Positions 37,197 to 46,024 of a stretch of 64,000 nucleotides of DNA are shown here, one piece after another. Made by a program: the position numbers and the translations under genes. The stretch covers positions 3,410,001-3,474,000 of the forward strand of contig NZ_JACHML010000001.1 of the NCBI RefSeq assembly GCF_014208045.1, read 5' to 3'. The DNA is from Microbacterium thalassium. GTDB lineage: Bacteria > Actinomycetota > Actinomycetes > Actinomycetales > Microbacteriaceae. The first letter of the stretch is position 1; each line of letters starts with the position of its first letter. Under the pieces are notes generated by a model that was not told the origin of the DNA, did no database searches, and worked only from the letters and a program-made list of their open reading frames with translations.

Positions 37197-37472
37197 ATGA
37201 GGCGCGTGCGGGTGGTCGTGCAGGGCATGGTCCAGGGAGTCGGATACCGCTACACCATGCGGCTGATCGCCCGCGAGGCCGGCGTCACCGGCTGGGTGCG
37301 CAACCGGTACGACGGATCCGTCGAAGCCGAGGTCGAGGGCAGCGACGCCCAGGTCGACACGGTGCTGGCGTGGATGGCCGAGGGCCCTCCCGGCTCCCGT
37401 GTCACCCAGGCATCCGTCACCGACATCGAGCCGTCCGGCGGCGGCGTCTTCCAGGTGCTCGAGACCGCCTGA
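37197..37472 (+). CDS. acyP: Acylphosphatase
   Basis: A 91-residue cytosolic enzyme that hydrolyses carboxyl-phosphate bonds such as those of acetyl- or carbamoyl-phosphate. The phosphate-binding loop VQGMVQGVGYR holds catalytic Arg18, and GWVRN holds catalytic Asn36. DGSVEAEVEG and the C-terminal strand complete the alpha/beta sandwich at normal family length. The start is ATG 37197, preceded by GGAGCC. It is convergent with rplA, with a hairpin between them. Confidence 0.95.
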   Translation: MRRVRVVVQGMVQGVGYRYTMRLIAREAGVTGWVRNRYDGSVEAEVEGSDAQVDTVLAWMAEGPPGSRVTQASVTDIEPSGGGVFQVLETA

Positions 37473-37489
37473 GCCCGGGAACGGCGGAA

Positions 37490-37517
37490 GCCCCCGCCCT
37501 CCGAAGAGGACAGGGGC
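37490..37517. terminator. Bidirectional hairpin between acyP and rplA
   Basis: GCCCC...GGGGC and CCTC...GAGG pairings close on a four-base CGAA loop (TTCG on the other strand), with a small internal mismatch. It lies in the 65-bp gap between the two convergent stops and probably ends both transcripts. Confidence 0.6.
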
Positions 37518-37537
37518 ATCCGGAAACGCAGAGCGTG

Positions 37538-38230
37538 TCAGGCGATGACGTTGACGTCCAGCGGGATGCCGGGGCCGAACGTGGTCGACACGGCGCCCTT
37601 CTGGATGTAACGGCCCTTCGAGCTCGAGGGCTTCAGACGCACGATCTCGTCGAGCGCGGCCTGGAGGTTCTCGTCGAGCTGCTCGGCCGAAAACGAGGCC
37701 TTGCCGACGACGAAGTGCACGTTGGCGTGCTTGTCGACGCGGAACTCGATCTTGCCGCCCTTGATCTCCTCCACGGCCTTGGCCGGGTTGGGGGTCACGG
37801 TGCCGGTCTTGGGGTTCGGCATGAGGCCTCGGGGACCGAGGACCTTGCCGAGACGGCCGACCTGGCCCATGAGCTCCGGCGTGGCGACAGCCGCGTCGAA
37901 GTCGGTCCAGCCGTCGGCGACCTTCGCGATGAGCTCGGGGCCACCGACCTCGTCGGCGCCCGCGGCGACAGCGGCCTCGGCCGCGGCGCCGGTCGCGAAG
38001 ACGATGACGCGGGCGGTCTTGCCGGTGCCGTGCGGGAGGATGACGGTGCCGCGCACCATCTGGTCCGCCTTGCGGGGGTCGACCGAGAGCTTGAGGGCGA
38101 CCTCGACGGTCGCGTCGAACTTCGCCGAGCCGGTCTCCTTCGCGAGGGCGACGGCCTCGGTCGGGGTGTAGAACTTGTCAGCCGCGATCTTGGCGGCGGC
38201 GGCCTGGTAGGCCTTGGACTTCGTAGCCAT
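37538..38230 (-). CDS. rplA: Large ribosomal subunit protein uL1
   Basis: A 230-residue L1-stalk protein that binds 23S rRNA and helps release E-site tRNA. It shows the conserved [48 protein letters not shown] and [18 protein letters not shown] segments. The ATG at 38230 follows a GGGGAAGAATAGAC-type ribosome site, 14 bp after rplK, with which it is cotranscribed. In other bacteria L1 represses the rplK-rplA mRNA; no specific site was identified here. Confidence 0.98.
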   Translation of the reverse strand: MATKSKAYQAAAAKIAADKFYTPTEAVALAKETGSAKFDATVEVALKLSVDPRKADQMVRGTVILPHGTGKTARVIVFATGAAAEAAVAAGADEVGGPELIAKVADGWTDFDAAVATPELMGQVGRLGKVLGPRGLMPNPKTGTVTPNPAKAVEEIKGGKIEFRVDKHANVHFVVGKASFSAEQLDENLQAALDEIVRLKPSSSKGRYIQKGAVSTTFGPGIPLDVNVIA

Positions 38231-38244
38231 GTCTATTCTTCCCC

Positions 38245-38676
38245 TCAGTCCTCGACCGTGATGCCCATGGAACGGGCGGTGCCGGCGATGATCTTCGAGG
38301 CGGCCTCGATGTCGTTCGCGTTCAGGTCGGGCTGCTTGGCCTCGGCGATCTCACGCACCTGGTCCTTGGTGAGCTTGCCCACCTTGGTCGTGTGCGGAGT
38401 GGACGAGCCCTTCTGGACGCCTGCGGCCTTCTTGATGAGCTCGGCTGCCGGCGGGGTCTTCAGGATGAAGGTGAAGCTGCGGTCCTCGTAGACGGTGATC
38501 TCCACGGGGATGACGTTGCCGCGCTGCGACTCGGTCGCGGCGTTGTACGCCTTGCAGAACTCCATGATGTTGACGCCATGCTGACCGAGCGCGGGGCCGA
38601 TCGGCGGCGCCGGGTTGGCGGCGCCGGCGTTGATCTGGAGCTTGATCAGGCCGGTCACCTTCTTCTTCGGTGCCAT
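38245..38676 (-). CDS. rplK: Large ribosomal subunit protein uL11
   Basis: A 143-residue protein of the GTPase-associated centre. The N-terminal domain has [34 protein letters not shown] and the C-terminal RNA-binding domain has [14 protein letters not shown]. The ATG at 38676 follows GAAAGGAAAACACA, a clear ribosome site. It sits 105 bp after nusG and 14 bp before rplA in the usual actinobacterial order. Confidence 0.98.
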   Translation of the reverse strand: MAPKKKVTGLIKLQINAGAANPAPPIGPALGQHGVNIMEFCKAYNAATESQRGNVIPVEITVYEDRSFTFILKTPPAAELIKKAAGVQKGSSTPHTTKVGKLTKDQVREIAEAKQPDLNANDIEAASKIIAGTARSMGITVED

Positions 38677-38781
38677 TGTGTTTTCCTTTCAACGAATCGG
38701 ATGCACGGGGCATCCGGCTCTCCCGCGAACCCGGCATCTCCGGGCAGCGGTTCCCCCGGGACATTACCCGGGAAGTCTGTG

Positions 38782-39804
38782 TCAGAGCTTGGTGACCTGG
38801 TCGAACGACAGCTCGACCGGCGTCTCGCGCTCGAACAGGGAGACGAGCACCGTGAGCTTGCCGCTCTCGGGCTTGATCTCGCTGATCGAACCGGGGAGGC
38901 CTGCGAACGAGCCCTCCTTGATCGTGATGGTCTCGCCGATCTCGAAGTCGACCTCGGCGGGAACGGTGCGGGCCACGGTCGGCGCGCCCTTGGCGGCGGT
39001 GCCCTTGGCCGGCGCGACCTCCTTGACCTCGACGAGGCTCTTCAGCATGTTGAAGGCCTCCTCGAAGCGGAGGGGGGTCGGGTTGTGGGCGTTGCCGACG
39101 AAGCCGGTGACACCCGGGGTGTGGCGGACGACCGACCAGGTGTCCTCGTTCAGCTCCATGCGCACGAGCACGTAGCCGGGGATCCGGACGCGCGTGACCA
39201 TCTTGCGCTGGCCGTTCTTGATCTCGACGACGTCCTCCATGGGGACCTCGACCTGGTAGATGTCCTCTTCGACCTCGAGCGTGGACTTGCGCTGCTCGAT
39301 GTTGGCCTTCACCTTGCGCTCGAAGCCGGCGTAGGAGTGGATGACGTACCACTTGCCCTCGAGCGAGCGCAGCTCGGCGCGGAACGCCTCGTAGGGGTCC
39401 TCGTCGACGTCGGCCTCCTCGGCCTCGGCCTCGGCCTCGTCGTCCTCGCCGACCTCGGGGCCGTCGTAGGGCGCGACCTCTTCGGCGGCGTGCGCGGCGC
39501 GCTCGGCCTCCTCCTCCGCGACGGCGTCGTTGAGCACCTCGGCCGCGGCCTCGACCTCAGCGGTCTCGTCGATGTTGAGTGCGTCGTTCACGATCGCGTC
39601 TGCCTCCGGGTCGTCGACCTCGTCCGTGTCCTCGTCGTCGCTCTGGTCCTCGTCGCCGCCCTCGATGTGGATGGCGACGTGCTCGGCGGCCTCGACGGAC
39701 CGCTCTTCGGCTTCGAGGACGTTGCCCTCCTGGGCCTCATCGTCCTCGGAGGACTGCTCCGCGGCCGTCGCCCAGTCGGCGTCGTCGACATACTTTTCAG
39801 ACAC
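38782..39804 (-). CDS. nusG: Transcription elongation/termination factor NusG
   Basis: A 340-residue NusG. The first 150 or so residues are a strongly acidic low-complexity extension typical of actinobacterial NusG. The NGN domain then begins KWYVIHSYAGFERKVK and includes GYVLVRMELNEDTW and TPGVTGFVG. The KOW domain carries GETITIKEGSFAGLPGSISEI. The protein binds RNA polymerase and links it to Rho or the ribosome. The start is a GTG at 39804 preceded by GGAAGAGAACGCAA. It follows secE by 64 bp. The role of the acidic tail is not established. Confidence 0.97.
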   Translation of the reverse strand: MSEKYVDDADWATAAEQSSEDDEAQEGNVLEAEERSVEAAEHVAIHIEGGDEDQSDDEDTDEVDDPEADAIVNDALNIDETAEVEAAAEVLNDAVAEEEAERAAHAAEEVAPYDGPEVGEDDEAEAEAEEADVDEDPYEAFRAELRSLEGKWYVIHSYAGFERKVKANIEQRKSTLEVEEDIYQVEVPMEDVVEIKNGQRKMVTRVRIPGYVLVRMELNEDTWSVVRHTPGVTGFVGNAHNPTPLRFEEAFNMLKSLVEVKEVAPAKGTAAKGAPTVARTVPAEVDFEIGETITIKEGSFAGLPGSISEIKPESGKLTVLVSLFERETPVELSFDQVTKL

Positions 39805-39868
39805 TTGCGTTCTCTTCCATTTCTCGAGCCGGCGCGTCCAGGGACGCTCCCCGGCGAGATCAGGGGCG

Positions 39869-40147
39869 CTACGCCGCGGGAATCCCGAAGACGTACGCCG
39901 TGATCCAGACGAACAGCACGTCCAGGCCGTACACGATCGCCATCATCACGACGACGAAGCCCAGGACCACAGCGGTGAACTTGCCGAGCTCCTGCCGGGT
40001 GGGGGTGACCACCTTGCGGAGTTCTGCGAACACCTGACGGATGAACAGAGCGATCCGCGCGAAGACGTTGAGCTTCTTCTCGCGGGGGGCGCTGCCGCCG
40101 CTTGCGACGACGTCGCCCGTCGGCTCGTCCTGGACCATCGATGCCAC
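39869..40147 (-). CDS. secE: Preprotein translocase subunit SecE
   Basis: A 92-residue SecE with the conserved amphipathic segment FIRQVFAELRKVVTPTRQEL and one C-terminal membrane helix (VVLGFVVVMMAIVYGLDVLF). It stabilises SecY in the translocon through which Sec-dependent proteins, probably including the giant protein of this window, leave the cell. GGAAGG lies 7 nt before a GTG at 40147 but 16 nt before the ATG at 40138, so the GTG start is preferred; the ATG would shorten the protein by three residues. It lies 36 bp after tRNA-Trp and before nusG, the standard arrangement. Confidence 0.95.
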   Translation of the reverse strand: MASMVQDEPTGDVVASGGSAPREKKLNVFARIALFIRQVFAELRKVVTPTRQELGKFTAVVLGFVVVMMAIVYGLDVLFVWITAYVFGIPAA

Positions 40148-40183
40148 CTGATTACCTTCCGTGTGCCAGCTTCCGCTGGCGCG

Positions 40184-40256
<73 letters not shown>

Positions 40257-40348
40257 AAGACCCGCGTCGCGGGTCCGGGTTCCCTGCAGTCTTCTGCCCT
40301 GATCTCTTCGAAAGGGATCGGCCCGACAGGCGGGCGCGGCGAAAGAAT

Positions 40349-40400
40349 GCAGTTTTGAACTGCTCCGTCCAGTGTACGGCATGCCCTCGGCCGCCGCGAA
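40349..40400 (-). promoter_or_regulatory. Probable promoter of the tRNA-Trp/secE/nusG unit with start-site palindrome
   Basis: On the minus strand the -10 TACACT (40376-40371) follows a weak -35-like TTCGCG (40400-40395) by 18 bp. GCAGTT-TTG-AACTGC at 40349-40363 is a perfect 6-bp inverted repeat placed at the expected start of the transcript. The CGTACACT core matches the rplJ promoter. Confidence 0.35.
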
Positions 40401-40412
40401 CCGGGGCCGGCC

Positions 40413-40850
40413 TCAGTACTGCTGGATGCCGTACCGGTCGGGCTCCTCGCCGCGCACGAACGCGCGCCCCGACAGGTTCGTCGGAACGACGCGGACGTAG
40501 TTGTACTTGACCGTCGGGATCCACGGCTTCAGCGGCAGCGTGTCGGCCCGCTCGACCTCGTCGCTGTGCTCGAGGCGATGCGCGTGGCCGCGCACGACGA
40601 CGCTCCAGGCGTCCGCATCGGTGTGGTCGTCGACCTCGAACAGAACCTCGTCGTTGATCGAGATCTCGAACAGCTTGCTGCCCTCGGCGGTGCGGAACAG
40701 GATCGTCGACTCGTCGACGAGGTAGTTCACCGGGAAGATGTCCAGCACGTCGCCCACGTGCGTGACGAGGCGGCCCAGCGACTGCGTCTGCAGACGGGCC
40801 CAGCATTCCTCGTCGGTGAGCGGAACGACGGCCTCCGTTGTCTCGTTCAT
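40413..40850 (-). CDS. Pyridoxamine 5'-phosphate oxidase-like flavin-binding protein
   Basis: A 145-residue split-barrel protein of the PNPOx-like group. The fold is visible as LGRLVTHVGDVLDIFPVNYLVDESTILFRTAEGSKLFEI, followed by VLFEVDDHTDADAWSVVVRGHAHRLE and the C-terminal RVVPTNLSGRAF. Members bind FMN or F420/heme and act as small reductases or nitroimidazole-type enzymes; the true cofactor cannot be read here. The start at 40850 follows GGGAGGATGTCGGT. It is divergent from the TPR-like gene, 58 bp away. Confidence 0.85.
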   Translation of the reverse strand: MNETTEAVVPLTDEECWARLQTQSLGRLVTHVGDVLDIFPVNYLVDESTILFRTAEGSKLFEISINDEVLFEVDDHTDADAWSVVVRGHAHRLEHSDEVERADTLPLKPWIPTVKYNYVRVVPTNLSGRAFVRGEEPDRYGIQQY

Positions 40851-40908
40851 ACCGACATCCTCCCTCTTTTCGCGGCGAACACGCCAGGACCTAGGACCCA
40901 GTCTTAAC

Positions 40909-41532
40909 ATGCGTGTCATGCAGATCTCGCAGAAGCTGCTCGACGACCTGTGGGACTTCTCGGATCCGGTCGGGTCCGAGGAGCGCCTGCGCGCCGCGGC
41001 GGAGGACGAATCGGATGCCGGATGCCGCGCGGAGCTGCTCACGCAAGTCGCACGGGCCCTGGGGCTTCAGGGGCGCTTCGAGGAGGCGGACACCGTCCTC
41101 GGGTCCCTCCATGCCCATACGCCCGCCGTCGACGTGCGGATCGCGCTGGAGCTCGGACGCGTGCGCAACTCGTCGGGGCGCGCGGATGCGGCGGTGTCGA
41201 TGTTCGCGGCGGCCGCTCGAGCCGCCGCCGCCGAGACGCTGACGTTCCTGCAGGTCGACGCACTGCACATGCTCGCGATCGCGGACGCCGAGCGGGCGGA
41301 GGACTGGACGGCCGAGGCCCTGGGGATCCTCGACGGCGTCTCGGACCCGCGGACGCTCCGCTGGAGCGTCTCGCTGCACAACAACGCCGGGTGGTCGCTG
41401 CTGGACGCCGGTCGGACCGACGACGCGATCGCCGCGTTCGAGCGCGCGAAGGACGCCGCCGAGCGCTCGGGCCCGCCCGAGCAGCGGCAGTGGGCCGACG
41501 AGGCCCTCGCCGAGGCCCGCGCGGCGGTGTGA
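40909..41532 (+). CDS. TPR-like helical repeat protein
   Basis: A 207-residue protein made almost entirely of Ala-rich amphipathic helices. Tetratricopeptide-like pairs are visible around LLTQVARALGLQGRFEEADTVL, RIALELGRVRNSSGRADAAVSMF and HNNAGWSLLDAGRTDDAIAAFERAKDAA. It has no signal peptide, so a cytosolic scaffold role is likely; the partner is unknown. Two in-frame ATGs (40909 and 40918) are possible and neither has a strong ribosome site, so the transcript may be nearly leaderless. It ends 24 bp from the convergent gabD-like gene. Confidence 0.75.
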   Translation: MRVMQISQKLLDDLWDFSDPVGSEERLRAAAEDESDAGCRAELLTQVARALGLQGRFEEADTVLGSLHAHTPAVDVRIALELGRVRNSSGRADAAVSMFAAAARAAAAETLTFLQVDALHMLAIADAERAEDWTAEALGILDGVSDPRTLRWSVSLHNNAGWSLLDAGRTDDAIAAFERAKDAAERSGPPEQRQWADEALAEARAAV

Positions 41533-41556
41533 GCGGCGCGCGGACCTCGGACGGGA

Positions 41557-42918
41557 TTACGGCGCGACGCGGATGAGCTTCTTGTTGACGAACTCGTCCG
41601 CGGCCAGCAGACCCATCTCGCGCGAGGTGCCGGAGCGCTTCACGCCGCCGAAGGGCAGCTCGGGGCTGTCGGCCAGGACGCAGTTGATGTAGACCATGCC
41701 CGCGTCGATCTTGTCGGCGACGCGTTCGGCCTGCTCGGGGTCGGTCGTGTAGACGTACGAGCCGAGGCCGTAGCTGGTGTCGTTGGCGAGGTGGACCGCC
41801 TCGTCTTCGTTCTGCACCTTGTAGACGACGCCGGCGGGACCGAACAGCTCCTCGCGGTAGACGTCCATGTCGCTCGAGACGCCGGTGAGGACGGTCGGCT
41901 CGTAGAAGGCGCCGTCGCGCTTTCCGCCGGCGACCAGCGTCGCGCCCTGCGCGACGGCCTTGTCGACCTGCGCCTCGAGGCGCTTGGCGGCCAGCGTCGA
42001 CGACAGCGGCCCGAGCAGCGTGTCCTCGGCGAACGGGTCGCCCATGGTCTGCGCGCGCATCGCCTGGGTGAACTTCTCCACGAACGCGTCGTAGAGGTCG
42101 TCGATCACGATGAAGCGCTTGGGGGCGTTGCACGACTGGCCGTTGTTGTCCATGCGCGCCTCGACGGCGTTGGCGACGACCGTGTCGAGGTCGTCGGTGG
42201 ACAGCACGATGAACGGGTCCGAGCCGCCCAGCTCGAGCGCGACCTTCTTGAGGTTCGCGCCCGCGAGCGCCGCGACGGCGGAGCCGGCGCGCTCCGAGCC
42301 GGTCACCGAGACGCCCTGCACGCGCGGGTCGGCGACGACGGTCGCGGCCTGGTCGTTGGTCGCGTAGATGTTGATGTAGACGTCGCCCAGGCCCGCCTCG
42401 CGGTACATGTCCTCGAGGGCCGCGGCCGACTCGGGGCACTGCGGGGCGTGCTTGAGCAGGATCGTGTTGCCGACGACGATGTTCGGCGCCGCGAAGCGCG
42501 CGACCTGGTAGTACGGGAAGTTCCACGGCATGATGCCCAGCAGCACCCCCAGCGGCGAGCGACGGACGACCGCGGTGCCCTCGCCGAGGATGTCCAGCGG
42601 CTGGTCGCCGGTGATCTTCTCGGCGTTGTCGGCGTAGAACTCGGTGATGTCGGCGGCGAAGTCCACCTCACCCTCGGCGTGCGACAGCGGCTTGCCCATC
42701 TCGCGCACGATGATGGCGGCGAGCTCGTCCTTGCGCTCGCGGTGCAGCTCGGCGACGCGGCGGATCTTCGCCGCCCGCTCGGCCACCGGCACGTCGCGCC
42801 ACGTGCGGTACGCGGCGTCGGAGCGCGCGATCGCCTCCTGCAGCGCGTCGTCGGTGATCGTCGGGTAGGTGGCCAGAGTCTCGCCCGTGGCGGGGTTGAC
42901 GACGGCGTAGTCACTCAT
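41557..42918 (-). CDS. gabD: NAD(P)-dependent succinate-semialdehyde dehydrogenase
   Basis: A 453-residue aldehyde dehydrogenase. The catalytic residues are Asn133 (MPWNFP), Glu229 (LELGGSDPFIV) and Cys263 (NNGQSC). The cofactor fold carries SVTGSERAGSAVA, and PFGGVKRSGTSRE lies near the C-terminus. It would oxidise succinic semialdehyde to succinate, feeding GABA carbon into the TCA cycle. It starts 42 bp after gabT on the same strand, which supports the substrate call over other aldehydes. The ATG at 42918 follows GGAGAGATACGCAC. Proteins of this length are the short SSADH-like group, so broader aldehyde specificity is possible. Confidence 0.88.
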   Translation of the reverse strand: MSDYAVVNPATGETLATYPTITDDALQEAIARSDAAYRTWRDVPVAERAAKIRRVAELHRERKDELAAIIVREMGKPLSHAEGEVDFAADITEFYADNAEKITGDQPLDILGEGTAVVRRSPLGVLLGIMPWNFPYYQVARFAAPNIVVGNTILLKHAPQCPESAAALEDMYREAGLGDVYINIYATNDQAATVVADPRVQGVSVTGSERAGSAVAALAGANLKKVALELGGSDPFIVLSTDDLDTVVANAVEARMDNNGQSCNAPKRFIVIDDLYDAFVEKFTQAMRAQTMGDPFAEDTLLGPLSSTLAAKRLEAQVDKAVAQGATLVAGGKRDGAFYEPTVLTGVSSDMDVYREELFGPAGVVYKVQNEDEAVHLANDTSYGLGSYVYTTDPEQAERVADKIDAGMVYINCVLADSPELPFGGVKRSGTSREMGLLAADEFVNKKLIRVAP

Positions 42919-42960
42919 GTGCGTATCTCTCCGGTATCGGGTGGGTGGGTCTAGTCTGCG

Positions 42961-44319
42961 TCAGGATGCGGCGAGCGCCGCCATCAGCACGTCGAGCGCG
43001 TCGTCGAGCAGTTCGTCACTGATCGACAGCGGCGGCAGGAAGCGGATCACGTTGCCGTACGTGCCGCACGTGAGGACGATCACGCCCTGCGCGATGCACG
43101 CCTTCGCGACGGCGGCGGTCAGCGCGGCATCCGGCTTCCCCGTGGTGGGGTCGACGAGTTCGGCGGCGATCATCGCGCCGCGTCCGCGAACGTCGCCGAT
43201 GCGGGGGTCGGATGCCTGGATCCCCTCGAGCCGGGCGGTGAGGCGCGCGCCGATGTGCTGCGCGCGCTCGATGAGACCGTCGTGCTCGAACGCGTCGATC
43301 GCGGCGAGCGCCGCGGCGCACGCGATCGGGTTGCCGCCGTAGGTGCCCCCGAGACCCCCGACGTGCGGCGCGTCCATGATCTCGGCGCGGCCGGTGACGG
43401 CGGCGAGGGGAAGGCCGCCGGCGATGCCCTTCGCGGTGGTGATGAGGTCGGGTTCGATGCCGAACAGCTCGCTGGCGAACATCGCTCCGGTGCGGGCGAA
43501 GCCGGTCTGCACCTCGTCGGCGATGAAGACGACGCCGTTCGCACGGCACCACTCCACGAGCGCCGGGAGGAACCCGTCGGCGGGGACGATGAACCCGCCC
43601 TCTCCCTGGATGGGCTCGATGATCATGGCGGCGAGGTTGTCGGCGCCGATCTGCTTCTCGATCACCGAGATCGCGCGCTCGGCGGCCTCGGGGCCGGTCA
43701 GTCCGTCCCGGTACGGGTACGACAGCGGCGCCCGGTGGACCTCGGGGGCGAACGGGCCGAAGCCGCTCTTGTACGGCATGGACTTGGCCGTCAGCGCCAT
43801 CGTGAGGTTGGTGCGGCCGTGGTAGCCGTGGTCGAAGGCGACGACCGCCTGCCGGCCGGTGTACTTGCGGGCGATCTTGACGGCGTTCTCGACCGCCTCG
43901 GCGCCCGAGTTGAACAGCGCGGTCTTCTTGGCGAAGTCACCCGGTGTGATGCGGTTGAGCGCCTCGGCGACGGCGACGTAGGACTCGTAGGGCGAGACCA
44001 TGAAGCACGTGTGGGTGAACTGCGCCACCTGCGCCTGGACTGCGGCGACCACCTTGGGGTCGGCATTGCCGACGCCGGTGACGGCGATCCCCGAGCCCAT
44101 GTCGATGAGCGAGTTGCCGTCGGCGTCGACGACGACGCCGCCGCCGGCGGCGACCGCGGCGATCGGGGCCGTGTGGCCGACGCCCGCGGGGACGGCTGCG
44201 GACTTGCGCGCGAGCAGCTCCTGGGACTTCGGGCCCGGAATGGCCGTGACCAGGCGCCGCTCCTGCGGCAGGGAGGGCCCGCCCACGGGCACGGTGGCAG
44301 AGGTCTCGACCGTCGTCAT
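42961..44319 (-). CDS. gabT: 4-aminobutyrate (GABA) aminotransferase
   Basis: A 452-residue class-III PLP aminotransferase that moves the amino group of GABA to 2-oxoglutarate, giving succinic semialdehyde. PLP contacts are NSGAEAVENAVKIAR (137-151), Asp268 in IADEVQTGFARTG, and Lys297 in ITTAKGIAGG, the Schiff-base lysine. GGTYGGNPIACAAALA follows as in GabT. The ATG at 44319 gives the usual family length; the open frame upstream is not coding, because the divergent regulator's promoter lies there. It is the first gene of the gabT-gabD operon. Confidence 0.92.
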   Translation of the reverse strand: MTTVETSATVPVGGPSLPQERRLVTAIPGPKSQELLARKSAAVPAGVGHTAPIAAVAAGGGVVVDADGNSLIDMGSGIAVTGVGNADPKVVAAVQAQVAQFTHTCFMVSPYESYVAVAEALNRITPGDFAKKTALFNSGAEAVENAVKIARKYTGRQAVVAFDHGYHGRTNLTMALTAKSMPYKSGFGPFAPEVHRAPLSYPYRDGLTGPEAAERAISVIEKQIGADNLAAMIIEPIQGEGGFIVPADGFLPALVEWCRANGVVFIADEVQTGFARTGAMFASELFGIEPDLITTAKGIAGGLPLAAVTGRAEIMDAPHVGGLGGTYGGNPIACAAALAAIDAFEHDGLIERAQHIGARLTARLEGIQASDPRIGDVRGRGAMIAAELVDPTTGKPDAALTAAVAKACIAQGVIVLTCGTYGNVIRFLPPLSISDELLDDALDVLMAALAAS

Positions 44320-44363
44320 GCGGCGAGCGTACGAGCCGCGCGCGGCGACGGCATCCGCCGTCC

Positions 44364-44399
44364 TGTACAGTCGCGTTACCGTCTTGTACACGTCGTACA
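44364..44399. promoter_or_regulatory. Operator candidates TGTAC-N5-GTACA between gabT and the PucR gene
   Basis: The 93-bp divergent gap holds a TGTAC-ACGTC-GTACA palindrome at 44385-44399 and another TGTACA at 44364-44369, starting 21 bp (two helical turns) from the palindrome. This layout fits cooperative binding of a dimeric regulator controlling both directions, most simply the adjacent PucR protein. Confidence 0.6.
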
Positions 44400-44412
44400 C
44401 TCCGGAGGGACC

Positions 44413-45936
44413 ATGGCCGTCGACGCGGACGCGCCGACGCTGCGCGCGCTGCTGGCTCGCGCCGACCTGCATCTGCGCGTCGAGGTCGACGCCGGCACGG
44501 TGGCGCTCGACCGCCCCGTCCGCTGGGTGCACAGCTCGGATCTCGAGGATCCGACGCCGTTCCTGTCCGAGGGACTCGTGCTGCTGACCACCGGCACGCA
44601 GTTCGCCGAGACCGGAGACGACCCCGAGCCCTACCGGGCGTATGTCCGCCGGCTCGCCGCGTGCGACATCGCCGGGCTCGGCTTCGGCACCGAGGTCGTG
44701 CGCAACGGCATCCCGCCGGCGCTCGTCACGGCGTGCGCGGCCGAGGGGCTCGTGCTCTTCGAGGTCCCCTACCGCACGCCGTTCATCGCCGTCGCCCGCG
44801 CCAACGCCGAGGCGATCGCCGCCGAGGCGTTCGCGCGCCGCAACTGGGCGCTGGCCGCGCAGCGCGCCATCTCGCTCGCCGCACTGCGGCCCGACGGACT
44901 GGGCGCGACCCTGTCGGAGCTGTCGCGCCAGCTCGACGCGTGGGTCGGCCTCTTCGACGCCGCCGGCGAGCTGAGCCGCCAGCATCCGATCGCGGGGCTG
45001 GACGCCGACACCGCCGACACGGTCCACCACGAGGTGCGCACCGTGCTGCGACGGGGCGTCCGGGCGGGGTCCGCGATCCGGATCGGCGAGCGCCCCTTCA
45101 CGCTGCAGACGCTCGGGCGCGGCGGACGGCTCCGCGGGGTCATCGCGATCGCGAGCGGGGAACTCGATCGCGAAGGGCGCGGCGTCGTCACGGCGGTCAT
45201 CGCCATGGCCGGTCTCGCGCTCGAACAGCAGCAGGGGCTCTCACGCGCCTGGGGCGCGCTGCGCGCGGGCCTCGTGCAGTCGCTCCTGGCTGGCGACGCC
45301 GCCCTCGCCGCCCGCATCGCGCGCGACGTCTGGGGTCCGCTCCCGCCCGAGCCGGTGTCGGTGGCCCTCACCGAGGCGCGGGCCGCCCACCACGACGGGC
45401 TGGCGGAGCTCCTCGAGCTGCGCGCCGACGAGGCCCACGGCGCCCTGTTCTTCGGTCGCGCCGACGACGGCCTCGCCATCGCGGTGCCCTCGTCGGGCCG
45501 CGCAGTGTTCGACGAGGTCGCCGATCGCTTCGGCATCCGCCTCGGGGTCAGCGATCCCGCCGCCTACGAGGAGTTCGCGGCGGCGGTCGACCAGGCCCGC
45601 ATCGCGCGCGACCGCGGCACGGAGGCCGTCACGGCGTTCGCCGACGTGGCCGCCACGGGCGTGCTGTCGGCGCTCCCCGACGCCGCCCGGGCGCTCGCGC
45701 AGGCCGAGCTGAGGCCGCTCACCGACCACGATCGCGACACCGGCTCCCGCCTCGTCGAGACCCTCTCGGCGTGGCTCGACCACGACTGCTCGCACGAGGC
45801 GACCGCGCGGGCGCTCGGCGTGCACCGCCACACCGTGCGCACGCGCCTGTCGCTCATCGAGCGGCTGCTCGGCCGCGACCTGTCGTCTTTCGCGGCGCGC
45901 GCCGAGCTGTGGGCGGCGCTGCGCGCCCGCGGCTGA
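44413..45936 (+). CDS. PucR-family transcriptional regulator
   Basis: A 507-residue regulator. The N-terminal PucR domain (about residues 10-125) includes VRWVHSSDLEDPTPFLSEGLVLLTTG. A middle ligand or dimerisation region follows. The C-terminal PucR-type helix-turn-helix (about 455-490) reads SHEATARALGVHRHTVRTRLSLIERLLGRDL. The ATG at 44413 follows CGGAGGGACC. It is divergent from gabT-gabD, the classic position for an activator of GABA catabolism such as GabR/PucR-type proteins in other bacteria. Ligand identity is inferred from the neighbours. Confidence 0.9.
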   Translation: MAVDADAPTLRALLARADLHLRVEVDAGTVALDRPVRWVHSSDLEDPTPFLSEGLVLLTTGTQFAETGDDPEPYRAYVRRLAACDIAGLGFGTEVVRNGIPPALVTACAAEGLVLFEVPYRTPFIAVARANAEAIAAEAFARRNWALAAQRAISLAALRPDGLGATLSELSRQLDAWVGLFDAAGELSRQHPIAGLDADTADTVHHEVRTVLRRGVRAGSAIRIGERPFTLQTLGRGGRLRGVIAIASGELDREGRGVVTAVIAMAGLALEQQQGLSRAWGALRAGLVQSLLAGDAALAARIARDVWGPLPPEPVSVALTEARAAHHDGLAELLELRADEAHGALFFGRADDGLAIAVPSSGRAVFDEVADRFGIRLGVSDPAAYEEFAAAVDQARIARDRGTEAVTAFADVAATGVLSALPDAARALAQAELRPLTDHDRDTGSRLVETLSAWLDHDCSHEATARALGVHRHTVRTRLSLIERLLGRDLSSFAARAELWAALRARG

Positions 45937-46024
45937 TGCGACTGTCCGGCGCGGCGGCGGAATCGGGACGGATCGCCTCCCGCCCGGCGTCGGCCCCGGG
46001 GCCTCGGCGCGGGAGGATGGGCGG

